Below, one piece after another: positions 26,079 through 35,415 of a DNA stretch of 38,402 nucleotides. Position numbers and translations under genes: made by a program. Within the stretch, counting starts at the first letter, position 1. Every line of letters begins with the position of its first letter. The notes under the pieces were generated by a model. It was not told where the DNA came from. It saw only the letters and a program-made list of their open reading frames with translations, and ran no database searches. Location: assembly GCA_035390885.1 (NCBI GenBank), contig DAOOUW010000020.1:1-38402 (forward strand), in the 5' to 3' direction. Origin of the DNA: JAOAFT01 sp035390885 (lineage in GTDB: Bacteria > Bacteroidota > Ignavibacteria > UBA10030).

Positions 26079-28855
26079 ATGGCTGTAAGTGCAAAAAAGA
26101 TTGCTATGCTTTTGCTTTTGTTCTGTTTTATTCCTCTCTATGGAAAGGAACCTCAACAAGTTCAAATAAAAAATCCGCGTGAACGCCTGTTAATGGATTT
26201 CAATTGGAAGTTTGCGTATGGGCACAGAACAGATTTTCAAAAGGATTTTTCTCACGGTACAAGCTATTTTTCTTATTTAGCAAAAGCTGGTTATGGCGAT
26301 GGTCCAGCCTCGAAAGATTTTGATGATAGAAGTTGGCGTTTGCTCGATCTTCCACATGATTGGGCTGTGGAGTTGCCATTTGATTCGACGGCAAGTTTTA
26401 GTCATGGATATAAATCAGTTGGCAGAAATTTTCCGCAGCGGAGCATTGCTTGGTATAGGAAGTCGTTTGTGATGCCGAAGGAAGATTTAGGTAAACGGAT
26501 AGTCTTAGAGTTCGATGGAGTTTTTCGGAATGCTACAGTCTGGTTCAACGGTTTCTATCTTGGTGAAAATCAGAGCGGCTATTACGGTTTTTCTTATGAT
26601 GTTACCGACTACGTTGATTATGGCGGAAAAAATGTTGTTGCTGTTCGAGTTGATGCAACAATGGAAGAAGGTTGGTTCTACGAAGGCGCTGGAATTTATC
26701 GTCATGTTTGGTTGAATAAGTTTCAACCGCTTCATATCAATGATAAGAGCGCTTTTGTTCACTCTTCTATCTCTGGCGATACTGCAAAAGTTTTTGTTGA
26801 TATTTCGATATCCAATGAAAGTGAANNNNNNNNNNNNNNNNNNNNNNNNNNNNNNNNNNNNNNNNNNNNNNNNNNNNNNNNNNNNNNNNNNNNNNNNNNN
26901 NNNNNNNNNNNNNNNNNNNNNNNNNAATACCTTTTGGCATTCGTTCTATTTTTTTCGACGCTCAAAAAGGATTTTTCTTGAATGGAAAACATGTCTTGTT
27001 GAAAGGCACAAACAATCATCAGGATCATGCTGGAGTTGGAGTTGCGTTGCCTGATGGATTGCAGGAATATCGAATTCGTCGGCTGAAGGAAATGGGATGC
27101 AATGCGTATCGTTGTTCGCATAATCCGCCGACGCCTGAGTTGTTGGATGGTTGCGACCGTTTGGGCATGCTTGTTATTGATGAAAATAGATTGATGGGAA
27201 CGACGTCAGAACATCTCGAACTTCTAAAACGAATGATTCTTCGAGATAGAAATCATCCGTCGGTAATTCTCTGGTCGATTGGAAATGAAGAATGGGCGAT
27301 AGAAGGAAATGAAACAGGCGCTCGAATTGCAACGACGATGCAGCGGTTTGTGCATTCACTTGACTCAACTCGACCTGTAACCTATGCGAATAGTGGCGGC
27401 TGGGGAAATGGTATTTCAACGGTGCAAGAGGTGATGGGATATAATTATATTTTTAATGGGGATATTGATAAACATCATCAGGATTTTCCGCAACAGCCTT
27501 CCGTTGGCACTGAGGAATCAACTTCTCGTGGCGCTCGAGGAATTTATCGAGATGAACCTGCTCAAGGATATATGGCTGCAATTGACAGAACGGGTCAAAG
27601 TACCTTGAGCATCGAAAAAGGATTCCAATTTTATACTGAGCGTCCATTTCTTTCGGGCTTATTTTTCTGGACTGGATTTGATTATCGTGGGGAATGTCAA
27701 CCATTTGGATGGCCTCAAGTAACATCGCACTATGGAATTCTGGATCTCTGCGGCTTTCCTAAAGATATGTTTTACTATCTTCAGTCTCATTGGACTGAAA
27801 AACCAGTTCTTCATTTGTTTCCTCACTGGAATTGGTCAAATGGCGATACGATTCACGTGTGGGCATATTCAAATTGCGAAGAGGTAGAGCTTTTTCTTAA
27901 TAATAAAAGTTGTGGAAGAAAAGCGATTCCGCGCTACTCGCATGGAGAATGGATTATTCCGTACGAATCTGGCAGGTTAGTTGCACACGGTTTTGCACAA
28001 GGGAAAAAGATAATTACAACAGATCAGCATACCACTGGAGAGTCAGCCGCAATTCAACTCATAGCCGATAAACCAACTCTCTTAGCCAACAAAGAAGATG
28101 TTGCAGTTATTACAGTACAAATTGTGGATAAGAATGGAACTGTTGTTCCAACTGCGAATGAAGAGGTTGAATTTGCTCTAAAAGGAAATGCTAAGATAAT
28201 TGGAGTTGGGAATGGCGATCCATCTTCGCATGAGCCGGATAAATTTTTTGAGTCAATATCTCAAATCTTTATTACAGAACTCAAAGGACGTAATGTACCT
28301 CTTCAAGCCAAATATGAAGAACTACAACCGGGTTATAATGACTCTTCATGGCATTCAATGACAGACGAACAAGGGAATTACGCGCTGAAGCCAGATCGAT
28401 CCTACCCAAATGTTATTATTCGTGGTATTATCGAATTAGGAGATTTGCCATCCAATGCTCGTGTAATACTTTTCCCAAAAATATTGTGTGAAGAACAATC
28501 AATATACATCAACGGAAAGCTTGTTGCTTCTGGTTTAAAGCGAGGTCAAGAAATTGGCAGCTATGAAATAGAACGAAATATTTTGCAGAAAGGGAAAAAT
28601 GTTTACGCCGTTGTTGGACCGCCGCTTGCACCGCGCTATTTATATGATCAGCTAAATACGGATCCTGGATTGGTACAAATTATTCTTCCACAGGAGCAAT
28701 GGGAACGCAAAACATTCAATGGGTTTGCGCAGATAATTCTGCAAGCAACAGATAAGCCAGGTACTGTAACGCTCGAAGCAATATCGCCAAAGCTCAAGAA
28801 AGGAACTCTAACGCTGCAGGTGTTGCCTTCACAAGTTCGGCCCTATGTTGAATAG
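26079..28855 (+). CDS. Exported GH2 beta-galactosidase-like enzyme (interrupted by assembly gap)
   Basis: The gene runs through the 100-N gap. Before it: a signal peptide (MAVSAKKIAMLLLLFCF), the GH2 sugar-binding domain (LLMDFNWKFAYG, LDLPHDWAVE, VWFNGFYLGENQSGYYGFSY) and the first strands of the Ig-like domain. After it the frame resumes with PFGIRSIFFDAQKGFFLNGK, the usual lead-in to the GH2 barrel. The acid/base Glu is in GNEE (codon 27287-27289); the nucleophile is probably the first Glu of GTEESTSRG. A DUF4982-like region (LHLFPHWNW) and further beta domains follow. Most of the Ig-like domain is lost in the gap, so true length is unknown (over 890 residues visible). It probably acts on beta-linked galactose; other GH2 specificities are possible. 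Confidence 0.85.
26826..26925. other. Assembly gap (100 N)
   Basis: Exactly 100 N inside the GH2 gene, a conventional placeholder for a gap of unknown size. The protein frames on either side differ (frame 3 before, frame 2 after), which carries no meaning across a placeholder and should not be read as a frameshift. Confidence 0.99.
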
Positions 28856-28870
28856 CAAAACAATAAATCA

Positions 28871-29710
28871 ATGAAAACTACGATTATAAGTTTTATACTG
28901 ATTATTTCCTTTTATCTTGTTGCTTGTGCACAAACAAATCAATCGAGCGATATTCAAATGATGGATAGTTCCAAAATTTTTCGAAGCATTCCGATGTTTT
29001 CCAATTTTGTAAAAGACACATTTGTCATCGATGTTTCTTTACCTGCGGGATATGAAGCCGAACTGGTTACTCATTATCCTTTGCTGATTTTAACGGATGG
29101 AAATTGGCGCAGGCCCCAACATCGCACGATTCATAGCTTGAGCGATACCGGCGGAATTAAGAAAATGGTGGTCGTTGGAATTAGCTACCCTGATTCTTAT
29201 GATGTAACGAATATCCGGAAACGAGATTTCCTTTACGGAGCGGAAAATTTTTTGGATTTCATTTTGAGCGAGCTTTTGCCATTCCTTTATAGTAATTATC
29301 GGTTGACTGATGAACGTACTCTTTGGGGTTCGTCATTTGGCGGATACTTTGTGATGTACACTTTGTTTCAGTTTCCACAGAAAACGAAGGATGTTTTTCA
29401 ACACTACATTGTTGCAAGTCCGGCAGTTTACCAAACGACGCCCTTTAAAGGTGAGCCAAAGAATTTGCTCGAATATGAAGCGATGTTATCTCAGCAAACG
29501 GATTCATTGCCTGTCGATCTCTATGCTACAGTTGGGGGAAATGAAGATACGAGCGCCTTCTATAATCCATTTCTGCAATTAGTTCATCAGATTGAAGAAC
29601 ATCGTTACAAGGATTTTCATTTTGAGTATTACATTGATCCGGGAAAGAATCATTTTACTGTTTGGGAACCGACATTGGTTCGTGGTTTACAATTATTTTT
29701 ACATCAATAA
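28871..29710 (+). CDS. Lipoprotein alpha/beta-hydrolase, putative esterase (esterase D / IroE-like)
   Basis: 279 residues with a lipoprotein signal: hydrophobic stretch 4-18, then the lipobox LVAC with C19. The fold is an alpha/beta hydrolase of the putative-esterase family. The nucleophile S155 lies in WGSSFGGYF, the acid is probably the Asp of GGNEDTSAF, and the base is H261 in GKNHFTVW. Such enzymes remove acetyl or feruloyl groups, or act on siderophores; the position between GH2 and GH5 genes suggests deacylation of a decorated hemicellulose. No Shine-Dalgarno is visible before the ATG, which lies 15 bases after the GH2 stop, so translation is probably coupled. Confidence 0.8.
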   Translation: MKTTIISFILIISFYLVACAQTNQSSDIQMMDSSKIFRSIPMFSNFVKDTFVIDVSLPAGYEAELVTHYPLLILTDGNWRRPQHRTIHSLSDTGGIKKMVVVGISYPDSYDVTNIRKRDFLYGAENFLDFILSELLPFLYSNYRLTDERTLWGSSFGGYFVMYTLFQFPQKTKDVFQHYIVASPAVYQTTPFKGEPKNLLEYEAMLSQQTDSLPVDLYATVGGNEDTSAFYNPFLQLVHQIEEHRYKDFHFEYYIDPGKNHFTVWEPTLVRGLQLFLHQ

Positions 29711-29729
29711 TGAAGAGGAGAATGTGCAA

Positions 29730-30830
29730 ATGAAAAAGACGATTATTTTTTTCTTTAGTGTTCTTTTGATTTTTGGACAACAATATCTTTATTCGCAAAA
29801 AAAAAGTCCTGCTCAAAAGCAACAACTCATTGATTGGTCAGATACTTTCGATCCAAATAAGCCAGGGAAATTTACTGCGCCAAAGAAACTTCCACTCATC
29901 AGTGTAAAAGGAAATTCGTTTGTCAACCAACAAGGCGATACTGTTATTTTTAGAGGATTGGCAATTGCGGATCCCGATAAACTCGAGCAGGAAGGACGCT
30001 GGAGTAAAGTGATTTTCGAGCAGATTAAAACCTGTGGCGCGACGATTGTACGAATTCCAATTCATCCGGTTGCGTGGAAAATGCGAACGCCTCAAAAGTA
30101 TCTAGAATTACTCGATCAAGCTGTAGAATGGTGCACAGAACTGAATATGTATGTAATCATCGATTGGCATTCCATTGGAAATCTTGGAATGGAATTATTT
30201 CAAGACCCAATGTACAACACCACAAAGAAAGAGACGTATGAATTTTGGCGGATCATTGCAATTCACTTTCAGGGAAATAATACAACTGCATTCTATGAAT
30301 TATTTAATGAGCCGACAATAAATAATGGAAAATTGGGAAGAATGAGCTGGACGGAATGGAAAGAAATCAACGAGAACATTATTTATTTAATTCGTGCTAT
30401 CGATAGGGAAAAGATTCCATTAGTTGCAGGTTTAGATTGGGCATACGATTTAACGCCGCTTCATATCGAGCCAATCGAAGCTGAAGGAATTGCGTACGTA
30501 ACTCATCCGTATCCGCATAAACGTAAACCGCCTTTTGAACCAAAATGGGATGAAGCATTTGGCTTTGCCAAAGAACAATATCCTGTATTTGCAACGGAGT
30601 TTGGCTGCATTCTTGGCGACCATGGAATTGCTGATAATGAAGAGTATGCGAACAAAATTATTTCATACTTCGATGAGCATCAAATTAGCTGGTGCGCTTG
30701 GGTATTCGATCCAGATTGGTATCCAAGACTTCTTGAATCGTGGGAGCCAATGAAACTGACTGGGAGTGGGGAATTCTTCAAGAAGGTAATGCTGGAAAGA
30801 TTAAATCAAAGCGAAACTCATCAAAAATAA
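29730..30830 (+). CDS. Secreted GH5 endo-glycanase
   Basis: The 366-residue product has a Sec signal peptide (MKKTIIFFFSVLLIFG) and a GH5 TIM barrel: ATIVRIPIHP, VIIDWHS, the acid/base Glu in YELFNEP and the nucleophile Glu in VFATEFGC. The family hydrolyses beta-1,4 glucan, mannan or xyloglucan; subfamily cannot be told by eye, so endoglucanase and mannanase are both open. ATG 29730 is chosen because GAGGAG lies at 29714-29719 and the signal peptide starts there; an in-frame start at 29592 would lie inside the esterase gene. With GH27 and GH94 in the same operon, galactoglucomannan is an attractive substrate. Confidence 0.88.
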   Translation: MKKTIIFFFSVLLIFGQQYLYSQKKSPAQKQQLIDWSDTFDPNKPGKFTAPKKLPLISVKGNSFVNQQGDTVIFRGLAIADPDKLEQEGRWSKVIFEQIKTCGATIVRIPIHPVAWKMRTPQKYLELLDQAVEWCTELNMYVIIDWHSIGNLGMELFQDPMYNTTKKETYEFWRIIAIHFQGNNTTAFYELFNEPTINNGKLGRMSWTEWKEINENIIYLIRAIDREKIPLVAGLDWAYDLTPLHIEPIEAEGIAYVTHPYPHKRKPPFEPKWDEAFGFAKEQYPVFATEFGCILGDHGIADNEEYANKIISYFDEHQISWCAWVFDPDWYPRLLESWEPMKLTGSGEFFKKVMLERLNQSETHQK

Positions 30831-30847
30831 GGAGAGGAGTAACGACA

Positions 30848-31738
30848 TTGGAATCATTCCATAATCCAAAATACTCAAGAAGAGAATTTATAAATTTTAT
30901 AGGTGCTGGTATGGCAACATTAGCGTTTGGAAAATTTCAAAATGTGTTTGCAAAAGACAACGTTCATCTTCCTCGAGTTGCGGTTCAGTTGTATTCAGTT
31001 CGGCGAGAATTAGAAAAAGATTATCAGACGACATTAAAGAATATCGCTGACATTGGATATTACGGTGTAGAGACCTATGCTCTGCCGGAAAATCTTACGC
31101 TTCAAACAGTTTCGTCTACATTAAAATCATTGGGACTTTCTGTCGTTGCAATGCATGTAGATTATCCTTTTGGGAACGCTTCGCTCGAAGATGTGCTACG
31201 AATGTCAGAAGCATACAGTTGTGATATTGCAGTTTATGCAGGCTGGCCTGAAGGAGAAAAATATTCATCGAAAGAAACTATGGAACGTACAGCGGAGCAA
31301 TATGCAATAGCTTCGGAAAAGCTCTCTTCGCACGGAATTAAATTTGCGCTTCATAATCATTGGTTTGAATTCGAGCCTCACAGCGGGGAAATTCCATTTC
31401 TATATCTTCTAAAAAAACTTCCGCCATCAATTTTGTTTGAGATAGATGTTTATTGGGCGCAGACTGGCGGCGCAAATCCTGCAAAAATTCTTTCAAGGTT
31501 TGGAGATCGTGCGCCACTGCTTCATATCAAAGATGGACCAGCAACAAAAGAAGCGATGTATCGTCAGGTTCCAGCTGGAAGGGGGAATGTAAATTTTCCT
31601 GCAATCTTTAAAGGATCGAAGAATAATGCGCGCTATGCTATCGTCGAATTTGATGAGTACGATGGTAATATTTTCGACGGATTGAAAATGAGTTATGAAT
31701 ATCTTGTCAATAATAATTTTGCAATAGGAAAGGAATAA
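30848..31738 (+). CDS. Tat-exported sugar phosphate isomerase/epimerase-like TIM-barrel protein
   Basis: The start is TTG 30848, eight bases after AAGGAGAGGAG. It is followed by a twin-arginine signal, YSRREFINFIGAGMATLAFG, within the first 30 residues. The 296-residue product has the xylose-isomerase-like barrel (AP endonuclease family 2 fold): VAVQLYSVRRE, GYYGVETYA, ALHNHWFEFE, LFEIDVYWAQTGG, LLHIKDG, AGRGNVNF and VEFDEYDG. The His, Glu and Asp positions fit a divalent-metal site. Tat export implies folding with cofactor before transport. The substrate is unknown; it could epimerise or isomerise a released sugar. Together with the SDR gene two bases downstream it may form a two-step conversion, but they appear to be in different compartments. 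Confidence 0.8.
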   Translation: MESFHNPKYSRREFINFIGAGMATLAFGKFQNVFAKDNVHLPRVAVQLYSVRRELEKDYQTTLKNIADIGYYGVETYALPENLTLQTVSSTLKSLGLSVVAMHVDYPFGNASLEDVLRMSEAYSCDIAVYAGWPEGEKYSSKETMERTAEQYAIASEKLSSHGIKFALHNHWFEFEPHSGEIPFLYLLKKLPPSILFEIDVYWAQTGGANPAKILSRFGDRAPLLHIKDGPATKEAMYRQVPAGRGNVNFPAIFKGSKNNARYAIVEFDEYDGNIFDGLKMSYEYLVNNNFAIGKE

Positions 31739-31740
31739 CT

Positions 31741-32730
31741 ATGAAAGTTCTTTTTATTGGTGGCACAGGGAATATCAGTACTTCTGTAAGTAAACTTGCG
31801 TTAGAGAAAGGAATTGATTTATACTTACTCAATCGTGGTAAGAGGAATGTTTCTCTCTCAGGCGCGCATTTTTTAACAGGCGATATTCATTCAATCGATG
31901 AAGTCAGAAAAGTTCTCGAACCGTACCGCTGGGATGTTGTTGTCAATTGGATTGCATTTCACGAAAGCGATATAGTACGAGATTATGAATTATTCCGTGG
32001 AAAGACAAAGCAGTATATTTTTATAAGCTCAGCATCAGTATATCAAAAACCGCTTGCTTCGCCATTTGTAACAGAATCGACCCCAATTGCAAATCCATTC
32101 TGGCAATACTCTTGCGATAAAATTGCATGCGAACTGTTGCTCAATAAACTTTATCGCGAGGAGAATTTTCCGATTACAATTGTTCGTCCGTCTCACACTT
32201 ACGATACAATTATTCCGGTTGCAATTGGTTCAGGCTCTGAGTATAACATTGTTGAAAGAATGCGGAAGGGGAAAAAAGTGATTGTACACGGAGATGGAAC
32301 AACGCTCTGGACAGTAACTCATTCAAAAGATTTTGCTAAAGGCTTTGTTGGGCTTCTTGGACATCAACAAGCGATTGGCGAAACTTTTCACATTACCTCT
32401 GATGAAGTCTTAACGTGGAATCAAATCCATGAGGCAATTGCAGATGCAATCGAATGTAAGCCAAATCTTATTCACATTGCTTCTGATTTTCTGGTGCAAT
32501 TCGATGAAGAACTTCGCGGTTCGCTGCTAGGCGATAAAGCGATGAGCGTTGTATTCGATAATTCAAAAATTAAGCGGTTTGTTCCTGATTATGTTGCAAC
32601 AATTCCTTTCAAACAGGGAATTCGTCAGACGATTGCATGGTTTGAAGCCGAGCCTTCCCGTAAAATCATTGACACCAAACTCGAGAGTTGGATAGATGAA
32701 GTCATTGCTCGTTATGAAAAATTAAAGTAA
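31741..32730 (+). CDS. Extended SDR, NAD-dependent epimerase/dehydratase family
   Basis: 329 residues without a signal peptide, so cytoplasmic. The Rossmann motif is GGTGNIS (residues 8-14) and the dinucleotide-specificity loop is LLNRGKRN. The catalytic Ser is in FISSASVYQ, and Tyr-Lys is in the YxxxK of QYSCDKIA. A substrate domain follows (VHGDGTTLWTVTHSKDFAKG). Members act on nucleotide sugars or free sugar derivatives; the substrate is not recognisable here. AAAGGAA precedes the ATG, only two bases after the previous stop, so it is certainly co-transcribed with the TIM-barrel gene and the GH94 gene. Confidence 0.82.
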   Translation: MKVLFIGGTGNISTSVSKLALEKGIDLYLLNRGKRNVSLSGAHFLTGDIHSIDEVRKVLEPYRWDVVVNWIAFHESDIVRDYELFRGKTKQYIFISSASVYQKPLASPFVTESTPIANPFWQYSCDKIACELLLNKLYREENFPITIVRPSHTYDTIIPVAIGSGSEYNIVERMRKGKKVIVHGDGTTLWTVTHSKDFAKGFVGLLGHQQAIGETFHITSDEVLTWNQIHEAIADAIECKPNLIHIASDFLVQFDEELRGSLLGDKAMSVVFDNSKIKRFVPDYVATIPFKQGIRQTIAWFEAEPSRKIIDTKLESWIDEVIARYEKLK

Positions 32731-32746
32731 AGGAGAGAAGAGTAAA

Positions 32747-35185
32747 ATGAAATATGGTTATTTTGACGATGAACAAAAAGAATATGTAATTACTCGCCCT
32801 GATACCCCTCTACCGTGGATCAATTACATTGGTACAAATGAGTACTTTGGAATTATTTCTAACACGGCTGGTGGATATAGCTTCTATCGTGATCCAAGAA
32901 AATTACGACTAACTCGTTATCGGTATAACAATATTCCGATGGATAATAACGGTCGTTATCTCTACATAAAAGATGGAGATGTTGTCTGGAATCCAATGTG
33001 GAAACCAATGAAGGTAGAGCTGGATCATTATGAATGTCGTCATGGATTAGGATATACTCAAATAACCGGGGAAAAGAATAATCTGACATCGACAATTTTG
33101 TATTTTGTACCGCTCGATGTGCGTCATGAAATGTGGGTCGTAACGCTGCGGAATACTTCAAAGCAGACAAAAAATATTCGGCTCTGGAGTTTTGTAGAAT
33201 GGTGTCTGTGGGAAGCATACGATGATATGACGAATTTTCAACGCAACTATTCGACGGGTCAAGTTGAGGTTGAGAACGGAGTAATTTTTCACAAGACGGA
33301 ATATCGCGAACGGAGAAATCATTACGCATACTTTGCAACAAGCGAGCCTGTAAGTGGATTCGATACAAGTAGAGATGCTTTTGTTGGCGTTCATAATGGA
33401 CTGGAAATGCCTCAAGCAGTTAAAGATGGAAATTGCAGAAATAGCATTGCGTATGGCTGGTTGCCAATTGGCGTACATCAAATTGATTTAACGCTTAAAG
33501 GAGGCGAGAGTAAAGAGCTTTGTTTTATTGTTGGTTATGGAGAAAATGCTGAAGAGAAGAAGTTCCTTCCGGATGGAACAATTCGTAAAGATGAATTCTA
33601 TGCGGTAAAAGAAAAACATCTTTCTGTTGCAAGCGCAATGGAAGAATTCAAAAAACATCGTCGGTATTGGGAAGAGTTAATTTCTAATTATGTGGCTCGA
33701 ACCCCTGATGAAATTGTCAACAGAATGGTCAATATTTGGAATCAGTACCAATGCATGGTAACTTTTAATATGTCTCGTTCAGCATCGCTCTATGAATCTG
33801 GAATTGGTCGAGGAATGGGATATCGAGACAGCAATCAAGATATCCTTGGGTTTGTTCATATGATTCCGTCACGCGCTCGCCAAAGAATTCTGGATTTGGC
33901 TTTGACGCAACTTTCCGATGGAACTTGTTTCCATCAATATCAGCCATTGACAAAAAAAGGTAATACCGACATCGGCGGTGGATTCAATGATGATCCGCTG
34001 TGGCTTATTCTTTCGACATCTGCTTATATTAAAGAAACTGGAGACGTAGGCATTTTACAGGAAAAAGCTGGTTATGCGGATAAACCAGATTCTAATGCAA
34101 CGCTGCTCAATCATCTTCATTTATCACTTGAGTATACATTAAAGAATAGAGGTCCGCACGGATTGCCGCTCATCGGTCATGCTGATTGGAATGATTGTTT
34201 GAATTTGAATTGCTTTTCGACTACGCCAGGTGAGAGCTTTCAACTTGCAGGGCACATCGAGAATGATAAAGTTGCCGAATCCATTATGATTGCTGGATTG
34301 TTCTGTCATGCTTGTCATGAAATGGCATCGCTGCTTCATTTTACTGGCGATGATAAGAAAGCCAAATACTATGAGGATTGTGCCAATGAAATGAAGGAAG
34401 TGGTTTATAACTATGGATGGGATGGCGAATGGTTCTTGCGAGCTTATGATGCAATGAGTAGAAAGATCGGCTCGAAAGAGAATGAAGAAGGGGAAATTTT
34501 TATCGAGAGTCAGGGTTGGTGTATTATTGGAAGAATTGGATTGGAAAATGGTTATGCTGCAAAAGCATTAGAGAGTGTAAAGAAATATCTTGCAACTCCA
34601 AATGGAATCATACTTCAGCAGCCCGCTTATTCAAAGTACTATGTCCATTTGGGAGAGGTGAGTTCTTATCCGCCGGGCTATAAAGAGAATGCGGGAATTT
34701 TTACACATAATAATACATGGATTCAAATTGCGGAAACGATACTTGGCAATGGGAAGCAAGCTATGGATTATTATATGAGTATATGTCCGCCAACAAAAGA
34801 ATCGCAAATAGATATCTATCGTTCCGAACCTTACGTTTACAGTCAAATGACTGCAGGAAGAGATGCACCAACTGCAGGTGAAGGGAAGAATTCCTGGCTT
34901 ACTGGAACAGCAGCATGGTCGTTTGTTGCTATTTCGCAATACATACTTGGAGTGCATCCTTCATTCGATGGATTGATAATTGATCCTTGTATTCCTTCAT
35001 CATGGAAAGAATTTACTGTCTTACGGAGATTTCGTAACGCACTCTATCGCATTACTGTAAAAAATCCTAAAGGTGTGCAAAAAGGAGTTCATTCAATAGT
35101 AGTAGATGGAAAAAATATAGATGGAGTAAAAGTTTTGCTATTTAATGATGGATTAGAACATACCGTCGTTGTTGAAATGGGATAA
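32747..35185 (+). CDS. GH94 cellobiose phosphorylase
   Basis: It phosphorolyses cellobiose to glucose-1-phosphate and glucose in the cytoplasm, saving ATP compared with hydrolysis. The 812-residue length and almost the whole domain plan match characterised cellobiose phosphorylases: MKYGYFDDEQKEYVITRPDT start, NTAGGYSFYRDPRKLRLTRY, YRDSNQD (359-365), GFNDDPLWL, the catalytic acid D483 in ADWNDCLN (the same number as in the Clostridium thermocellum enzyme, from memory), SYPPGYKENAGIF, and KNSWLTGTAAW near the end. There is no signal peptide. GGAG lies before the ATG. As last gene of the operon it takes the disaccharide made by the exported enzymes; no transporter for it is encoded nearby. Action on a related beta-disaccharide is possible. 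Confidence 0.93.
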   Translation: MKYGYFDDEQKEYVITRPDTPLPWINYIGTNEYFGIISNTAGGYSFYRDPRKLRLTRYRYNNIPMDNNGRYLYIKDGDVVWNPMWKPMKVELDHYECRHGLGYTQITGEKNNLTSTILYFVPLDVRHEMWVVTLRNTSKQTKNIRLWSFVEWCLWEAYDDMTNFQRNYSTGQVEVENGVIFHKTEYRERRNHYAYFATSEPVSGFDTSRDAFVGVHNGLEMPQAVKDGNCRNSIAYGWLPIGVHQIDLTLKGGESKELCFIVGYGENAEEKKFLPDGTIRKDEFYAVKEKHLSVASAMEEFKKHRRYWEELISNYVARTPDEIVNRMVNIWNQYQCMVTFNMSRSASLYESGIGRGMGYRDSNQDILGFVHMIPSRARQRILDLALTQLSDGTCFHQYQPLTKKGNTDIGGGFNDDPLWLILSTSAYIKETGDVGILQEKAGYADKPDSNATLLNHLHLSLEYTLKNRGPHGLPLIGHADWNDCLNLNCFSTTPGESFQLAGHIENDKVAESIMIAGLFCHACHEMASLLHFTGDDKKAKYYEDCANEMKEVVYNYGWDGEWFLRAYDAMSRKIGSKENEEGEIFIESQGWCIIGRIGLENGYAAKALESVKKYLATPNGIILQQPAYSKYYVHLGEVSSYPPGYKENAGIFTHNNTWIQIAETILGNGKQAMDYYMSICPPTKESQIDIYRSEPYVYSQMTAGRDAPTAGEGKNSWLTGTAAWSFVAISQYILGVHPSFDGLIIDPCIPSSWKEFTVLRRFRNALYRITVKNPKGVQKGVHSIVVDGKNIDGVKVLLFNDGLEHTVVVEMG

Positions 35186-35235
35186 TGCAAAAGTAAGATG
35201 GATGAAATAGGGAGAAGAGAAATAAAGATGAAAAC

Positions 35236-35250
35236 GTGGCTTCGATACGG
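35236..35250 (-). repeat. GTGGCTTCGATACGG repeat core
   Basis: The inverse of the CGTATCGAAGCCAC arm at 18453-18466. It marks another degenerate copy of the REP-like repeat in the 230-bp gap between the GH94 gene and metA. Confidence 0.5.
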
Positions 35251-35311
35251 ACTATTTTCCACATTTGGTTGCTATGGTACACGTATAGCTTACCAAGGTA
35301 CTAAATATGCT

Positions 35312-35333
35312 ACTCACGGATGAATCCGTGAGT
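35312..35333. repeat. Palindrome ACTCACGGA / TCCGTGAGT, repeat family 2
   Basis: A 9-bp perfect stem with loop TGAA. It is the second member of the family seen at 24404-24427 (on the opposite strand), with a compensatory stem change. No T-tract follows on either strand, so a terminator role is not obvious, though it does separate the convergent GH94 and metA genes. Confidence 0.65.
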
Positions 35334-35415
35334 TACAGAAATGATCTTTAACCAATTTTTTTAATTTACAAATTGAGTTTATCAGTTTGAACTGCGTGAA
35401 ATAGTATTTTCAAAT

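Noticed and set aside
29592..29729. N-terminal extension of GH5 into the esterase gene
   Set aside because: The signal peptide and GAGGAG site both mark ATG 29730.
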